A stretch of 64,000 bases of DNA from Colwellia sp. TT2012 (GCF_001440345.1 NZ_LJYX01000025.1:1-64000); one strand, 5' to 3'; positions 26,998 through 36,817 are shown, numbered from the stretch's first letter. Notes: generated by a model from the sequence alone, not told the origin. A program made the numbers and translations.

Positions 26998-28701
26998 TTA
27001 TTTTATATTTTTGATTATAGGTAATGACTCTTCATCAAACTTTAGTAATTGAGACAATGGTTCAAAAAGCCAACTGCGTTTTTGATTTAAAACTGGTAGC
27101 TTTCTTAATAGATAGTTTTTCATACTAATCATACTAAGCAATTCATTTTCTAACTTTGTGGAATTTTTTAGCCACTCTTTTTTTGCGCTGTCTATCTGTT
27201 TTGTCATTACTTCGCCTAATGAATGAAAGTCTTTTGGTAAGTTTCGACTCCCTTGAAATTCATAATACTCCGGCCAAAAACGCTTCAAACATTCTTTTTG
27301 AAAGAATACCGCTAATTTGTCTTTTGGATTATGAGCCAAGCAAATATTAACAAAATTTAAATCATAGTACGGAAACACAACAACATGTCCAGGAGGATGC
27401 ATCATAGTTATCCAAGGACTGATCGCTCGGCGACTCCTGAACTGTAAAAAAACCAGCTCAATTTGATTCAAGGAACTTGGAATTTTATTCATCTCCTCTC
27501 TAAAAGCCTCTTTGTACTCTTCAGCAGATGGCCAAGTTGCATTTAAGTGAGAAAATATATCATTGTTCACCATTTCTTTAAGCGCTATCTCAATATCTTT
27601 CTCTGCTGATTGGTGTAAGCCTGGGAATTCGAAACCACCATTACCAAATGTATCCCCACTTAGTCCATCAAAAATTAATGAAGGTGGCTCTTTAATGAGC
27701 CAGTTAATTAAGGGAATTGACCAGGAGTGCATAAATGTCTCTGAGCCAATTAGCGTATTACGTTTAGTAAAATCTTTAGCTAAGTCTTCAGGTTTAGTTG
27801 CAGAAACAATAGTAGTGTCCACGCCAAAACTCTTCGCAATAATAGTGGCGAATGGCGCATCAATATCATAAAGCTTACCATTCTTCATATGAAATGATTG
27901 AGCCGTTACGGCTTTAAATTTCACTTTTTTCTTCTGAAAATAGGCAAAGAATCGCCTAGAATCAAAACCACTTGAAAAAGGTAACAGCACTTGCTTCTGT
28001 TTTAATTTAAGGCACTTATTAATTGACGATTGACAGGCCTGCTCTACATCGACGAATGATTGCTCGGTTATATTTTTATTACCTTTAGGTAATTCAGAAA
28101 AATTAAACCAATTATGTATTTCAATAGCTGTCGAGCTTACGTTTATCTTTGTGCCAGCAGAAACCCGCTTAATATCCTGATAAAAACTTCTATCACCAAA
28201 AATAAAACCATTTTGAATCAGAGACAAAAAACTCATTAAATCAGGTTTGTCATTATCCAATTTAATCAACGATGGGTGAGTAGAGAAAAAAACCGTAGAA
28301 CCTACTGTCCGCATATATAACGGAGAAACACCAAAAGGGTCTGATTTAACAGATAACTCATTTAATTTACTATTATAATTTAGGTAAGTATAAACACCGT
28401 TATTAACATCTGAACCCTGAAGTAAAACTGCTTTGTCTGCATCGTTAGAGTAACTATGTATGGATAAATCTAAATCATAACCTCGAAATAGAATACAGTG
28501 ACCTTCATACCTCGAAATTAAAGAACCTTCTGCTGCGTTAGATTTGGAGGATATGATAAAAAAATTATTCTCGTGATATATATCAAAATCCTGATTATCA
28601 ACTAAGTCTAACTCTATGCTGTTTTCAGGATCAAAAACGCAGATAAAGAATTCTGTCTCTTTAAATGCTGATTGACTTAGTTGCTTAATATCAATTTTCA
28701 C
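26998..28701 (-). CDS. Asparagine-synthase-like protein without an active glutaminase domain
   Basis: A 567-residue protein of the asparagine synthase (PP-loop) family. The ATP site VLLPFSSGFDSRRF occurs near residue 240, with a later GLSGDTFGNGGFEF matching the synthetase signature. The N-terminal third has the fold of a class II glutamine amidotransferase (VYTYLNYNSKLNELSVKSDP, VGSTVFFSTHPSLI) but the protein starts MKIDIKQ instead of the required Met-Cys, so ammonia generation from glutamine should be absent. Such proteins in polysaccharide clusters may amidate or adenylate other acids. It follows the glycosyltransferase gene by 11 bp and runs into the dead opine dehydrogenase gene. Confidence 0.75.
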   Translation of the reverse strand: MKIDIKQLSQSAFKETEFFICVFDPENSIELDLVDNQDFDIYHENNFFIISSKSNAAEGSLISRYEGHCILFRGYDLDLSIHSYSNDADKAVLLQGSDVNNGVYTYLNYNSKLNELSVKSDPFGVSPLYMRTVGSTVFFSTHPSLIKLDNDKPDLMSFLSLIQNGFIFGDRSFYQDIKRVSAGTKINVSSTAIEIHNWFNFSELPKGNKNITEQSFVDVEQACQSSINKCLKLKQKQVLLPFSSGFDSRRFFAYFQKKKVKFKAVTAQSFHMKNGKLYDIDAPFATIIAKSFGVDTTIVSATKPEDLAKDFTKRNTLIGSETFMHSWSIPLINWLIKEPPSLIFDGLSGDTFGNGGFEFPGLHQSAEKDIEIALKEMVNNDIFSHLNATWPSAEEYKEAFREEMNKIPSSLNQIELVFLQFRSRRAISPWITMMHPPGHVVVFPYYDLNFVNICLAHNPKDKLAVFFQKECLKRFWPEYYEFQGSRNLPKDFHSLGEVMTKQIDSAKKEWLKNSTKLENELLSMISMKNYLLRKLPVLNQKRSWLFEPLSQLLKFDEESLPIIKNIK

Positions 28702-28712
28702 TTACATTCCTT

Positions 28713-29954
28713 TTAGTTAATAATTTTAACGCTATTCAAGCAAAGTTCATTCAACAGAGTACCCAACTCCAGTGCCTTTTGTTGTCGTGAATACATATTA
28801 ACGTCTGGTTTATCTACATATTCGTCCCGATTTTCAATAAAAATTTTGATTGCCTGCTTTATTAAATCAGCATTATCCTCCGTCCGACTAAGCGCATAGT
28901 TTCTATAGAGTTCTCCTGTTGCACTTGTCTTAGGTGTTAGAGCCAATATAGGTCTATTAGCTCTTATATATTCATACGCTTTCCCGGGAATTTGATTGTT
29001 AAATAACTCCCCTTGTATTAAAACTAAAACACTGGCGGACTTCATTTCTGCTAATGACTCTTTATAGGGAATACTGGGTTTACACTCAATTAGGTCTTCA
29101 ATTTTTAGCTGAAGAATTTGAGATTTAATCACATGATTACTTGCAGCACCTCTAAAAATGAGCGTGAAATTACTGCTATCCACAATACCTTCATTTTTTA
29201 ATAGGTGTATAGCTTCAAATAAAGCTTTCGGATCTCTCCCTTGAGAATAAACAGCCCCGCTATGAAGTAAAGTAAAGCGAGAATTTTCTATGTCAGGCAA
29301 TTTTGGTAAATCATTGAAATTAGCTTCATCAAAACCATTCTCAATAACGTTGAATTTAGTTAGCTGCTCATCAGGATAAAGCCGACGATATAACTGTGCT
29401 GCCCGCTCGGTTGTAAATACTGCTTTACTACAATGTAGAATGGTTTTTTTCTCAATCCACTTGGCTATATAGCTATATTTTAATACTTTATTATCATAAC
29501 GACATTGCAAAGGATCTCTATAATCAGCAATCCAAGGACGCTTGCTAAATTGCTGTAATTTATAAGCAATGAAGTGCGCCGTTGACACTGGATAAGTAGA
29601 CCAAATAATATCTGGTTGATATTTTTCAATCAGTTTTTTACCTAAGGGGATTGCTTTTATTGCCCATGTCCACCAACGGTCAGGCACTTTACTCCAGGCA
29701 AAGTACTTGCCCTTAACTGAAAAATCTATTGCCGAGTCATAAGCATGGCAACGATATACTTTTATATTTTCAGGAATACTTATCTGTTGATCTTTTACCA
29801 CATAAACACTTTCATCAACCGTTAAGACTATGACCTGCCAACCTAACTCAGCTAAATACTCGGCAAATTTTAAGGTTCGTTGTACACCCGCACTCTGACA
29901 AGGTGGAAACTCTAACGCCACCATTAAAATAGTGCGGTTTGTCTGCTCTTCCAT
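28713..29954 (-). CDS. Glycosyltransferase, GT4-like
   Basis: A 413-residue GT-B enzyme. The N-terminal domain opens TILMVALEFPPCQSAGVQRT and LKFAEYLAELGWQVIVLTVD; PWIADYRDPLQCRYDN and AVFTTERAAQLYRRLYPDEQ are typical of GT4 acceptor-side motifs. The C-terminal domain has SRFTLLHSGAVYSQGRDPKA, and NNQIPGKAYEYIRANRPILA is the equivalent of the E-x7-E nucleotide-sugar site. It adds a sugar to a lipid-linked repeat unit in the cytoplasm; donor and linkage are unknown. Stop and start abut the deacetylase gene with no gap (operon). Confidence 0.85.
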   Translation of the reverse strand: MEEQTNRTILMVALEFPPCQSAGVQRTLKFAEYLAELGWQVIVLTVDESVYVVKDQQISIPENIKVYRCHAYDSAIDFSVKGKYFAWSKVPDRWWTWAIKAIPLGKKLIEKYQPDIIWSTYPVSTAHFIAYKLQQFSKRPWIADYRDPLQCRYDNKVLKYSYIAKWIEKKTILHCSKAVFTTERAAQLYRRLYPDEQLTKFNVIENGFDEANFNDLPKLPDIENSRFTLLHSGAVYSQGRDPKALFEAIHLLKNEGIVDSSNFTLIFRGAASNHVIKSQILQLKIEDLIECKPSIPYKESLAEMKSASVLVLIQGELFNNQIPGKAYEYIRANRPILALTPKTSATGELYRNYALSRTEDNADLIKQAIKIFIENRDEYVDKPDVNMYSRQQKALELGTLLNELCLNSVKIIN

Positions 29955-30920
29955 TTAATTAAATAGCTCCGTAAAAACCTTGTTAAAGTTTAGTGCCAAG
30001 CGCAGATTAAACATCACTTCGCTTAGATACCATGGAGTAAATCGTTTTAGCGCATAAGGTGTACTGGATGATGAATCAATACAACCCCAGTCTGTAGTAA
30101 AGGCTGCTTTAAAACCACACTCCTTAACTAGCTGTTGATGATACTCATTAAAATCGATACCTTTTTTGCCATTTGGGTAAGCAAAAAAATCCACTGGTGC
30201 AGATATAATACGTTCTAATACTTTCTTTGATTCTATAATTTCAGCTCTAGCTATATGATTTTCTTCACAAAACAATATAGGGTGGTTAACCGTATGGGCA
30301 CCAATACCCATACCAGCTTGATGTAATGACAATATTTGTTGTTCATTTAGAAACTGATGATTTAAATTAGACTGTCCTGTTATATGTAATAACTGCTCTA
30401 TTAATAGTTCTCGCTCTACCATGGTGCTGTATTTTATTTTACCGGTTATTTCTTTAGCACAGGCTAATCTTTGGTTATAAGTCATTAACGGGTAGGTTTT
30501 GTCTAAAAACACCAACTCTTCAACACCTAAATCCATAGTCAATATTGCTGATGAAATAAGTTCATCCCATAAATACCCTTTTTCTAAACCTGAGGTGCAG
30601 ATAAAAAAAGTGGCCGTTAGGTTATGTTTCTTAAGCAAAGGAAATATAGTGGTAAAGCTATCAACATACCCATCATCAATAGTTATGACTATCGATCGCC
30701 TAGGCAGCTCTCCTTTTTTCTGTAACTCTAATGCCTCAGTCAACCCTATAGGATTAAAGTAATTTTTTATCCATATAAGCTGCTGTTCAAATAAATATTC
30801 ATCCATAAATAATTGATTGTAAGACTCACCAACACGATGGTAGGTCAATACACTCAATTTATTCTCCCCCGATAAAGCCGTTACACTGTTAATTACTGAA
30901 GATAACATCCAACTAAACAT
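29955..30920 (-). CDS. Polysaccharide deacetylase (CE4)
   Basis: A 321-residue protein with the NodB-homology fold. Motif 1 is VITIDDGYVDSF near residue 80 (catalytic Asp-Asp), motif 2 is GAHTVNHPIL (metal His pair), and motif 3 contains VDFFAYPNGK. The N-terminus reads LSVLTYHRVGESYNQLFMDE, common to membrane-proximal deacetylases of exopolysaccharide loci. It would remove N-acetyl (or O-acetyl) groups from the glycan. It overlaps the O-ligase gene by 8 bp, implying translational coupling. A second deacetylase of a different subfamily lies at 41850-42695. Confidence 0.85.
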   Translation of the reverse strand: MFSWMLSSVINSVTALSGENKLSVLTYHRVGESYNQLFMDEYLFEQQLIWIKNYFNPIGLTEALELQKKGELPRRSIVITIDDGYVDSFTTIFPLLKKHNLTATFFICTSGLEKGYLWDELISSAILTMDLGVEELVFLDKTYPLMTYNQRLACAKEITGKIKYSTMVERELLIEQLLHITGQSNLNHQFLNEQQILSLHQAGMGIGAHTVNHPILFCEENHIARAEIIESKKVLERIISAPVDFFAYPNGKKGIDFNEYHQQLVKECGFKAAFTTDWGCIDSSSSTPYALKRFTPWYLSEVMFNLRLALNFNKVFTELFN

Positions 30921-32241
30921 ATCGAGTCCTTCTAGCTTTATTTTCTTCCGTTACAGGCAAAGATTTTTTATTTTTCTCTCGCTTAATTATTTCGTATAAA
31001 ATATGGCTTAAGGCAAATATAGCAAATGATAAATCAAAGTAAGGCAAGCTAAGCGCTGCACCACCAGCACAATAAGCAACTAAGGAGACTTTCAGCATTC
31101 GCGCTAATCCAATAACCCATTCATCAGTGGTATTTTTTGTAACCCAAACTAACTTACGATAAGCAAGTAACAAAATAGCCAAAAAAACAAATAAGCCGAC
31201 AAAGCCCTGATCACCTAATACTTGAAAATAAATACTATGGGCTGCCTTTGGCCTAGTAACTTTATAGTCACCCGTATCAATAATAAAATCCAGATGATGA
31301 AAGTCATCTTCATATAAGTACCAAACACTCGGATTTTGACCTGCCTTAAATCCACCACCCAATATAGGGTTATCAACAGCCATTAACACTGCTTGCTTCC
31401 AAGCTACAACACGTCCAAGAAATGAGTTATCCTGCCCCATGGTGCTTATAGTATCCATGCGATCTGTCCATTTATCAGAAACAAATACACCGCCAATACA
31501 TACACTTAAAATTAAAACGATGGATACCAGTAATTTCCGCTTACTTTGCAAAAAGAAATAACCACCAATGACAATCAAGCCCAGTAAACCTCCACGTGAA
31601 TAAGAGCCTATAATTGCCACGACATTAAAGACAACAGCGCAAATCAAAGCTATTTTCAACCATTTAGATGTTGTTTGTGACAATAAAAAAACAATCAAAG
31701 GTAATGTTATATTAACCGCAAGAGCTAATTCATTACGATCACTTAAGCGGCTACCGGGAATACCTGCAACCGTATGACCTCCACCTGTCACAATATATTT
31801 AAGACCTTCTGCGGCACCGAAGTACGCTGCCGATAAAGTAATAGCCCAAATAAATATATTTACATGGTGTTTAGTTTTAATGGTTAAAATACACAAAATA
31901 TAAAAAATTATTATTTTAAAAAATATATTCCATTCAAACCAAACAATATCAGGGTTCGAAATAGTGAAAATACTAGAAATAGTGGTCAAAATAAAAAATA
32001 ATAGAATTAGAGTCGTTAACGCAGAGCTATCTGTTTTTATTTTATCTTTTTGAAAAACATAAGAGATAATAGTCGCAGCTGCTATCAGCATGTTATAACG
32101 TATAGATGAAGCGAAGCCCCAAACCCAGCCGTTTGGAAAAAACATGGCACTCCAGATCCATAAAGAAACACCAATATAGGGCCGCCTAAAAATAAAATAT
32201 AACAGTATAGGAAAAACTAAAACTAATAATATATCGCGCAA
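30913..32241 (-). CDS. Putative O-glycosylation ligase / Wzy-like polymerase, exosortase A-associated
   Basis: A 442-residue polytopic membrane protein with a Wzy_C/O-antigen ligase domain. The start is TTG with GAGGAT 8 nt upstream. The N-terminus MRDILLVLVFPILLYFIFRR, PYIGVSLWIWSAMFFPNGWV and WGFASSIRYNMLIA matches the XrtA-associated O-ligase family (PEP_O_lig type). The long periplasmic loop with RPKAAHSIYFQVLGDQGFVG carries the conserved His of ligases/polymerases. The substrate may be the exopolysaccharide repeat unit or PEP-CTERM proteins themselves; for this family both have been suggested. The start codon follows directly on the stop of a 28-codon reading frame. Confidence 0.85.
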   Translation of the reverse strand: MRDILLVLVFPILLYFIFRRPYIGVSLWIWSAMFFPNGWVWGFASSIRYNMLIAAATIISYVFQKDKIKTDSSALTTLILLFFILTTISSIFTISNPDIVWFEWNIFFKIIIFYILCILTIKTKHHVNIFIWAITLSAAYFGAAEGLKYIVTGGGHTVAGIPGSRLSDRNELALAVNITLPLIVFLLSQTTSKWLKIALICAVVFNVVAIIGSYSRGGLLGLIVIGGYFFLQSKRKLLVSIVLILSVCIGGVFVSDKWTDRMDTISTMGQDNSFLGRVVAWKQAVLMAVDNPILGGGFKAGQNPSVWYLYEDDFHHLDFIIDTGDYKVTRPKAAHSIYFQVLGDQGFVGLFVFLAILLLAYRKLVWVTKNTTDEWVIGLARMLKVSLVAYCAGGAALSLPYFDLSFAIFALSHILYEIIKREKNKKSLPVTEENKARRTRYV

Positions 32242-32328
32242 CTATTTATCCTCAGTATCATTTTTGACGGCCCAATAACATAAAAAGGCGATAGAAATCA
32301 AATTAACTAAAAACAGTATACTATCCAT
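32242..32328 (-). CDS. Small single-pass membrane peptide in the EPS operon (candidate)
   Basis: A 28-codon ATG frame: MDSILFLVNLISIAFLCYWA then VKNDTEDK. Residues 4-20 form one hydrophobic helix followed by a charged tail. The ATG starts 1 bp after the stop of the glycosyltransferase gene, and its TAG is immediately followed by the TTG start of the O-ligase gene, so three genes are packed end to end. A purine-rich AGAGTAGAG lies 7-15 nt upstream. The perfect fit into the operon and a clean transmembrane pattern argue for a real gene. It may be a subunit or stabiliser of the O-ligase. No family recognised. Confidence 0.55.
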   Translation of the reverse strand: MDSILFLVNLISIAFLCYWAVKNDTEDK

Positions 32329-32329
32329 A

Positions 32330-33520
32330 TTAACGCTCTACTCTACAATTATTTGCAATCACTTCTGTTAATAAATTATATTGCTTTAAACTTATTTCTT
32401 GCCAGCTAAATTTTTCAGAAAATAACCGAACAGACTGTTGTGGAATGTTTTTAGATAATGCTGAAACTATCGCCGCTGTTATGCTTACAACAGTTCGATC
32501 TTTAATGAGCTCACCAGCTTCACTTTGGCTAACTACTTCGGAGCTACCACCAACATTTGTGGCGACTACAGGAGTACCACAGGCTAATGATTCAAGCAGT
32601 ACATTCGGCATGCCCTCCCTACTTGACGCTAATACCAACAAGTCAGCACAAGCATAATAACCTGGCAGCTCACTTTGCTGGATGTTACCAGTAAAGTGAA
32701 CCCTTGCTGTTAAACCAAGCTGCTGTACTTGTTGCTGTAACTTAGCTTTCATCACCCCATCACCGACAATCACTAATTTAGCTTTAGGCATAGAGACAAG
32801 TGCCTCTATAACAAGATGATGCCCTTTTAGTTCAATCAAATTACCGACACTCAAAATAAGATTTTCATCCCCGTCAATGGAAAAAGGTAGCACAGGTTCC
32901 TCAGCATTAGGATGAAAAAAATCTAAGTCCACGCCATTTCTTAACACTATAGGCGCTTTTGCTGCAGGTGCTAATTTAATCATTTCATCAGCGAGGGCTT
33001 GTGATACAGCGGCACTGGCTTGTATATCCATTAATGCCTTAACAATACGCTTTTTCGCCGTTTTATTTTTAGGAATAATATTGATATCACTGCCTCGGGC
33101 CGTGACCATTACAGGAAGATTTAACTTTTCCCCAATCCAGCTGGCGACGACACCATCAGGGTAAAAATAATGAGAATCTATGACATCAATTGAAAAACCT
33201 GTCGCTTGAATTGCACTTATTGCTTTTAAGCAAGTTCGATATAAAAAGTGCGGGGTAATATTCATCCCTATTTTAGGTATTACCCAATATTTGGGGTGAA
33301 CAATTTCTATATCGGAGCGAGTTTCATGCTGCACTACTTCACTGTACTTTTTATATTCATGAATAGGTAGCCAAGAAGGAAAGTAAGGCACAGGCGCAAC
33401 TACCTTAACTTTAGCGTCTGGATAACGATTTACTAATTCTTTCACTCTATTTTCAATAAAAATGCCATGTCTGTGCTGAATATTATTAGGGTAAAGTGTC
33501 GTTAATAGCAGAATATTCAT
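32330..33520 (-). CDS. Glycosyltransferase, GT4
   Basis: A 396-residue GT-B transferase: MNILLLTTLYPNNIQHRHGI and FIENRVKELVNRYPDAKVKV open the acceptor domain; VIDSHYFYPDGVVASWIG, VMVTARGSDINIIP and VVATNVGGSSEVVSQSEAGE are classic GT4 elements, with ASSREGMPNVLLESLACGTP holding the E-x7-E site. It should add a sugar to the XrtA-linked polysaccharide unit. It overlaps the preceding glycosyltransferase gene in a TAATG junction, which indicates coupled translation. A stop and start pair with the following 28-codon frame leaves only 1 bp. Confidence 0.88.
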   Translation of the reverse strand: MNILLLTTLYPNNIQHRHGIFIENRVKELVNRYPDAKVKVVAPVPYFPSWLPIHEYKKYSEVVQHETRSDIEIVHPKYWVIPKIGMNITPHFLYRTCLKAISAIQATGFSIDVIDSHYFYPDGVVASWIGEKLNLPVMVTARGSDINIIPKNKTAKKRIVKALMDIQASAAVSQALADEMIKLAPAAKAPIVLRNGVDLDFFHPNAEEPVLPFSIDGDENLILSVGNLIELKGHHLVIEALVSMPKAKLVIVGDGVMKAKLQQQVQQLGLTARVHFTGNIQQSELPGYYACADLLVLASSREGMPNVLLESLACGTPVVATNVGGSSEVVSQSEAGELIKDRTVVSITAAIVSALSKNIPQQSVRLFSEKFSWQEISLKQYNLLTEVIANNCRVER

Positions 33521-34743
33521 TACTTAGTATTTTTCATTAGCTTTTGATAAAGTGGCAAGTAGTTACTGACGCTATTACGCCAGTTGCGCACATTTTCAAC
33601 ATAATCACGGCCACTTGCTAAGACACTATTACGCTTAGATTCATCGGTCAATAACTCAGTAATACGCTCGGTAAGCTCGACACTATCACCGGCTTTAAAT
33701 AAGAAGCCGGTTTCATTGTCACTAATTAGCTCTTTATGACCACCAACATCAGAAGCGAGCACTGGCTTACCTTGCGCCATGGCTTCAAGCGGTTTTAATG
33801 GTGTCACTAAATCCGTTAAACGCATGGCTTTACGCGGGTACACCAATAAATCGACCAAACTGTAATATTTCCCTACTTCACTGTGAGGTACACGACCAGT
33901 AAATATAACCTTACCTTCTAAACCTAATAACGTGACTTGATGTTTAAGGCTTTGCTCTTGTGGACCGCCACCAACGAGTAATAAACGCGCCTTAGGGTTT
34001 TTAACTAGCACAGCTGGCATCGCCGCAATGGCAAGGTCTAAACCTTCATACCCATAAAAGGAACCTAAAAACCCTAATACATCACAATCGGTTAATTGTA
34101 AGGCTTCAGCTAACTCAGCATTATTCGCTTTATCTTGTGGTGTAATCACCTTAAATTGTTCAATATCTACCGCATTAGCAATAACAGTAAATTTACTTGC
34201 ATCGAAACCTCTACCGATAAGATCACCACGTAACCCCTCGCAGATAGTCGTTACTGCATTGACATTTTTAACAACGTGGCTTTCCATTTTTCGGGTTAAA
34301 CGGTAACGTAAGTCATCTTCTTTACAGGTACCATGATCAACAGCAGCATCTTCCCAGAAAGCACGAATTTCATACACAACGGGTAAACCTGACTTCCTGC
34401 CGGCCTTTAAAGCCGCTAAACCATTTAGCGCAGGAGAATGAGCATGAATAACATCTGGATTTTCAATTGCAATGACTTCTAGAATGCGCTCTACCATAGG
34501 TGCAATGTAAGCCATTTGGTTTAGCACGGGTAATTTAGACATTAAGCCTGAAATAGGTGCACTGCGATAAAACTTAAGGCCATCAAGCTCTTCTATCTCA
34601 GCTTGGTCATTACCATGTTTTGGACTGGTGACATGACATGTTTCAATACCTAAAGCATGTTGCTGCTTTAATATTGAGCGACTTCTAAAGGTATAACCAC
34701 TATGTAGTGGGATTGAATGGTCAAATACATGTAAGACTTTCAT
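33520..34743 (-). CDS. Glycosyltransferase, exosortase A system-associated
   Basis: A 407-residue GT4-type enzyme beginning MKVLHVFDHSIPLHSGYTFR SRSILKQQHALGIETCHVTS, a start characteristic of the Daro_2409-like transferase family found only with exosortase A. RGFDASKFTVIANAVDIEQF, LGFLGSFYGYEGLDLAIAAM and LTDLVTPLKPLEAMAQGKPV (E-x7-E region) give the donor domain. Cytoplasmic, acting on lipid-linked oligosaccharide. A 151-bp gap without genes separates it from the amidotransferase upstream, so a promoter may lie there. Confidence 0.9.
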   Translation of the reverse strand: MKVLHVFDHSIPLHSGYTFRSRSILKQQHALGIETCHVTSPKHGNDQAEIEELDGLKFYRSAPISGLMSKLPVLNQMAYIAPMVERILEVIAIENPDVIHAHSPALNGLAALKAGRKSGLPVVYEIRAFWEDAAVDHGTCKEDDLRYRLTRKMESHVVKNVNAVTTICEGLRGDLIGRGFDASKFTVIANAVDIEQFKVITPQDKANNAELAEALQLTDCDVLGFLGSFYGYEGLDLAIAAMPAVLVKNPKARLLLVGGGPQEQSLKHQVTLLGLEGKVIFTGRVPHSEVGKYYSLVDLLVYPRKAMRLTDLVTPLKPLEAMAQGKPVLASDVGGHKELISDNETGFLFKAGDSVELTERITELLTDESKRNSVLASGRDYVENVRNWRNSVSNYLPLYQKLMKNTK

Positions 34744-34894
34744 AATTATTGGCTATGTTCCATCGTTTATTTTGTAATCCGCTAATCTTTAGAATAAGTG
34801 TTGCTGAGGTGAAAAGAGCGAACTTCATCAGTATACATGCTGGTACTGTGCCCCACGGAAAGGTTTATGCGACTCGCTTGTTTACTCAACAACA

Positions 34895-36817
34895 TTAAGC
34901 CAGCTCTGCTTGTTTATAAAACGAGGCAAACATTAATAATGTCCACAACGGAGCACTATATTCTTTGCGACCTGATTGATGATCACTGAGCCACTTCTCA
35001 ATAGTAGCCATATTAAACAAACCGCTATTACGCATGTCGTCACTTAATAGTGCTTCACGTAATTTTTCTTTTAACGGGCCTCTAAACCAATCAGCCAAAG
35101 GTACTCTAAAGCCCATTTTCTTTCGGTAAAGCACATCGTGTGGTAGATGTGGTTCCATCGCTTTTTTAAAAATATATTTACCACAACCATTTTTAAGCTT
35201 TAACTCGGTCGGAATTTTTGCCGTCCACTCGACAAATTTATGATCTAAAAAGGGAACTCTAACTTCTAAGCTGTGTGCCATGCTAGCACGATCAACTTTG
35301 GTGAGAATATCGCCAACTAAATAAGTTTTAATATCAAGGTATTGGATAAGAGATAAAGGATCATCACCATCAAAGTTTTTTTGATGCTCGCGAAATACTT
35401 CTAACGCGGTATAGCCTTTTAATTCTTGATAAAGCTCATCCGAAAACAGTGCTTTACGCTGTGCGTTATTAAGCAATGATACCCCGTGGAAGTATCCTTC
35501 AGTGGTATCCATAGCAAGTGATTGAAAGGTTGTTTTAGCACGTAAAAATTGCGGGGCCCAGTCCATTTTAGGGTATAACTTACCCAAAATACCAAACAAA
35601 GGTTTGCGAATTGCGTAAGGTAAAAGGGCACGTACTTTTTCTTCGTTCATCATTAAACCATAACGGCGATAACCTGCTAATAATTCATCGGCACCATCGC
35701 CTGATAAACACACGGTGACTTGCTCACGCGCCATTTGGCAAACACGATAAGTAGGCATGGCTGAGCTATCCGCATATGGTTCGTCATATAAACCCGCAAG
35801 TACATCAACTAATTCAAAATCATCACTGGCAATAATTTTTTCATGGTGATCGGTATTATATCTTTTCGCCACCATGCGAGCAAAGTCAGTTTCGTTATAA
35901 TCTTTTACATCAAAACCAATAGAACAGGTGGTTACTGGCTTGCTAACAGTGCCATTGTTGCCTGCTTTTTCTTGAGAAAGGTTAGACATCATCGCAACCA
36001 CTGCGCTAGAGTCAACGCCGCCCGATAAAAAAGAGCCCAGCGGCACATCGGCCATCATATGGCTATCAACAGCGCTTTTAAATTGTTTTGCCATTTCCAG
36101 CACATAGTCATCTTCTGACATTTGTATTTGCTGTGCGTAGCTTACATCCCAATATTGTTTGATGGTCGGCTTGCTATCACCAACCTTAATGTTGATGGTA
36201 TGACCTGGCGGTAATTTGGCAACTTGCTGATAAATAGTATGAGGCTCGGCGGCGTAACCTAGGGCAAAGTATTGCTCAACTGCTTTAGCATCAATTTTTT
36301 TACTTAACCCTGGCACTAAAGTAATGCTTTTTAATTCTGAAGCAAAATATAAGCTGTTATCAATAATGGCGTAAAATAACGGTTTAATACCCAAACGATC
36401 GCGGGCGATAAACAAGCTCTTTTCGCTTTTATGCCAAATAGCAAAGGTAAACATGCCTTGCAATTTATCAATGCAAGCATCACCCCATTGCATATAGGCA
36501 TGCAAAATAACTTCGGTATCACTATGGCTATGAAATACATGACCTAGCGTTTCTAATTCAATACGCGTTTCTTTGAAATTATAAACTTCGCCGTTGTATA
36601 TCAGCACATAATCGCCATCATCACTGGCCATTGGCTGCTGACCTGAGGATAAGTCGATAATAGATAAACGTCTGTGCCCAAAAGCAACATGGTCATCGAT
36701 ATACTCACCACCTTCATCAGGACCTCGGTGAAATTGGGCTTGATTCATTTCTGCTAATAACGGCTGATGTACTGCTTTTTTCGCTGATAAATTTAAAAAT
36801 CCAGTAATACCACACAT
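34895..36817 (-). CDS. XrtA/PEP-CTERM system amidotransferase (AsnB-like)
   Basis: A 640-residue glutamine-dependent amidotransferase. It starts MCGITGF with the catalytic Cys2, followed by QFHRGPDEGG and VAFGHRRLSIIDLSSGQQPM of the class II glutaminase domain. The synthetase half has the PP-loop SFLSGGVDSSAVVAMM near residue 260 and VCLSGDGADELLAGYRRY. It is full length, unlike the Cys2-less paralogue at 26998-28701. In XrtA loci this subfamily is a constant marker; it probably amidates a sugar or amino acid residue of the polymer rather than making asparagine. Its stop lies 4 bp from the start context of the upstream glycosyltransferase gene (operon). Confidence 0.92.
   Translation of the reverse strand: MCGITGFLNLSAKKAVHQPLLAEMNQAQFHRGPDEGGEYIDDHVAFGHRRLSIIDLSSGQQPMASDDGDYVLIYNGEVYNFKETRIELETLGHVFHSHSDTEVILHAYMQWGDACIDKLQGMFTFAIWHKSEKSLFIARDRLGIKPLFYAIIDNSLYFASELKSITLVPGLSKKIDAKAVEQYFALGYAAEPHTIYQQVAKLPPGHTINIKVGDSKPTIKQYWDVSYAQQIQMSEDDYVLEMAKQFKSAVDSHMMADVPLGSFLSGGVDSSAVVAMMSNLSQEKAGNNGTVSKPVTTCSIGFDVKDYNETDFARMVAKRYNTDHHEKIIASDDFELVDVLAGLYDEPYADSSAMPTYRVCQMAREQVTVCLSGDGADELLAGYRRYGLMMNEEKVRALLPYAIRKPLFGILGKLYPKMDWAPQFLRAKTTFQSLAMDTTEGYFHGVSLLNNAQRKALFSDELYQELKGYTALEVFREHQKNFDGDDPLSLIQYLDIKTYLVGDILTKVDRASMAHSLEVRVPFLDHKFVEWTAKIPTELKLKNGCGKYIFKKAMEPHLPHDVLYRKKMGFRVPLADWFRGPLKEKLREALLSDDMRNSGLFNMATIEKWLSDHQSGRKEYSAPLWTLLMFASFYKQAELA

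Noticed and set aside
34744..34894. Possible small gene in the 151-bp gap between the amidotransferase and glycosyltransferase genes
   Set aside because: Only a 19-codon GTG frame without a convincing ribosome site or pattern was seen.
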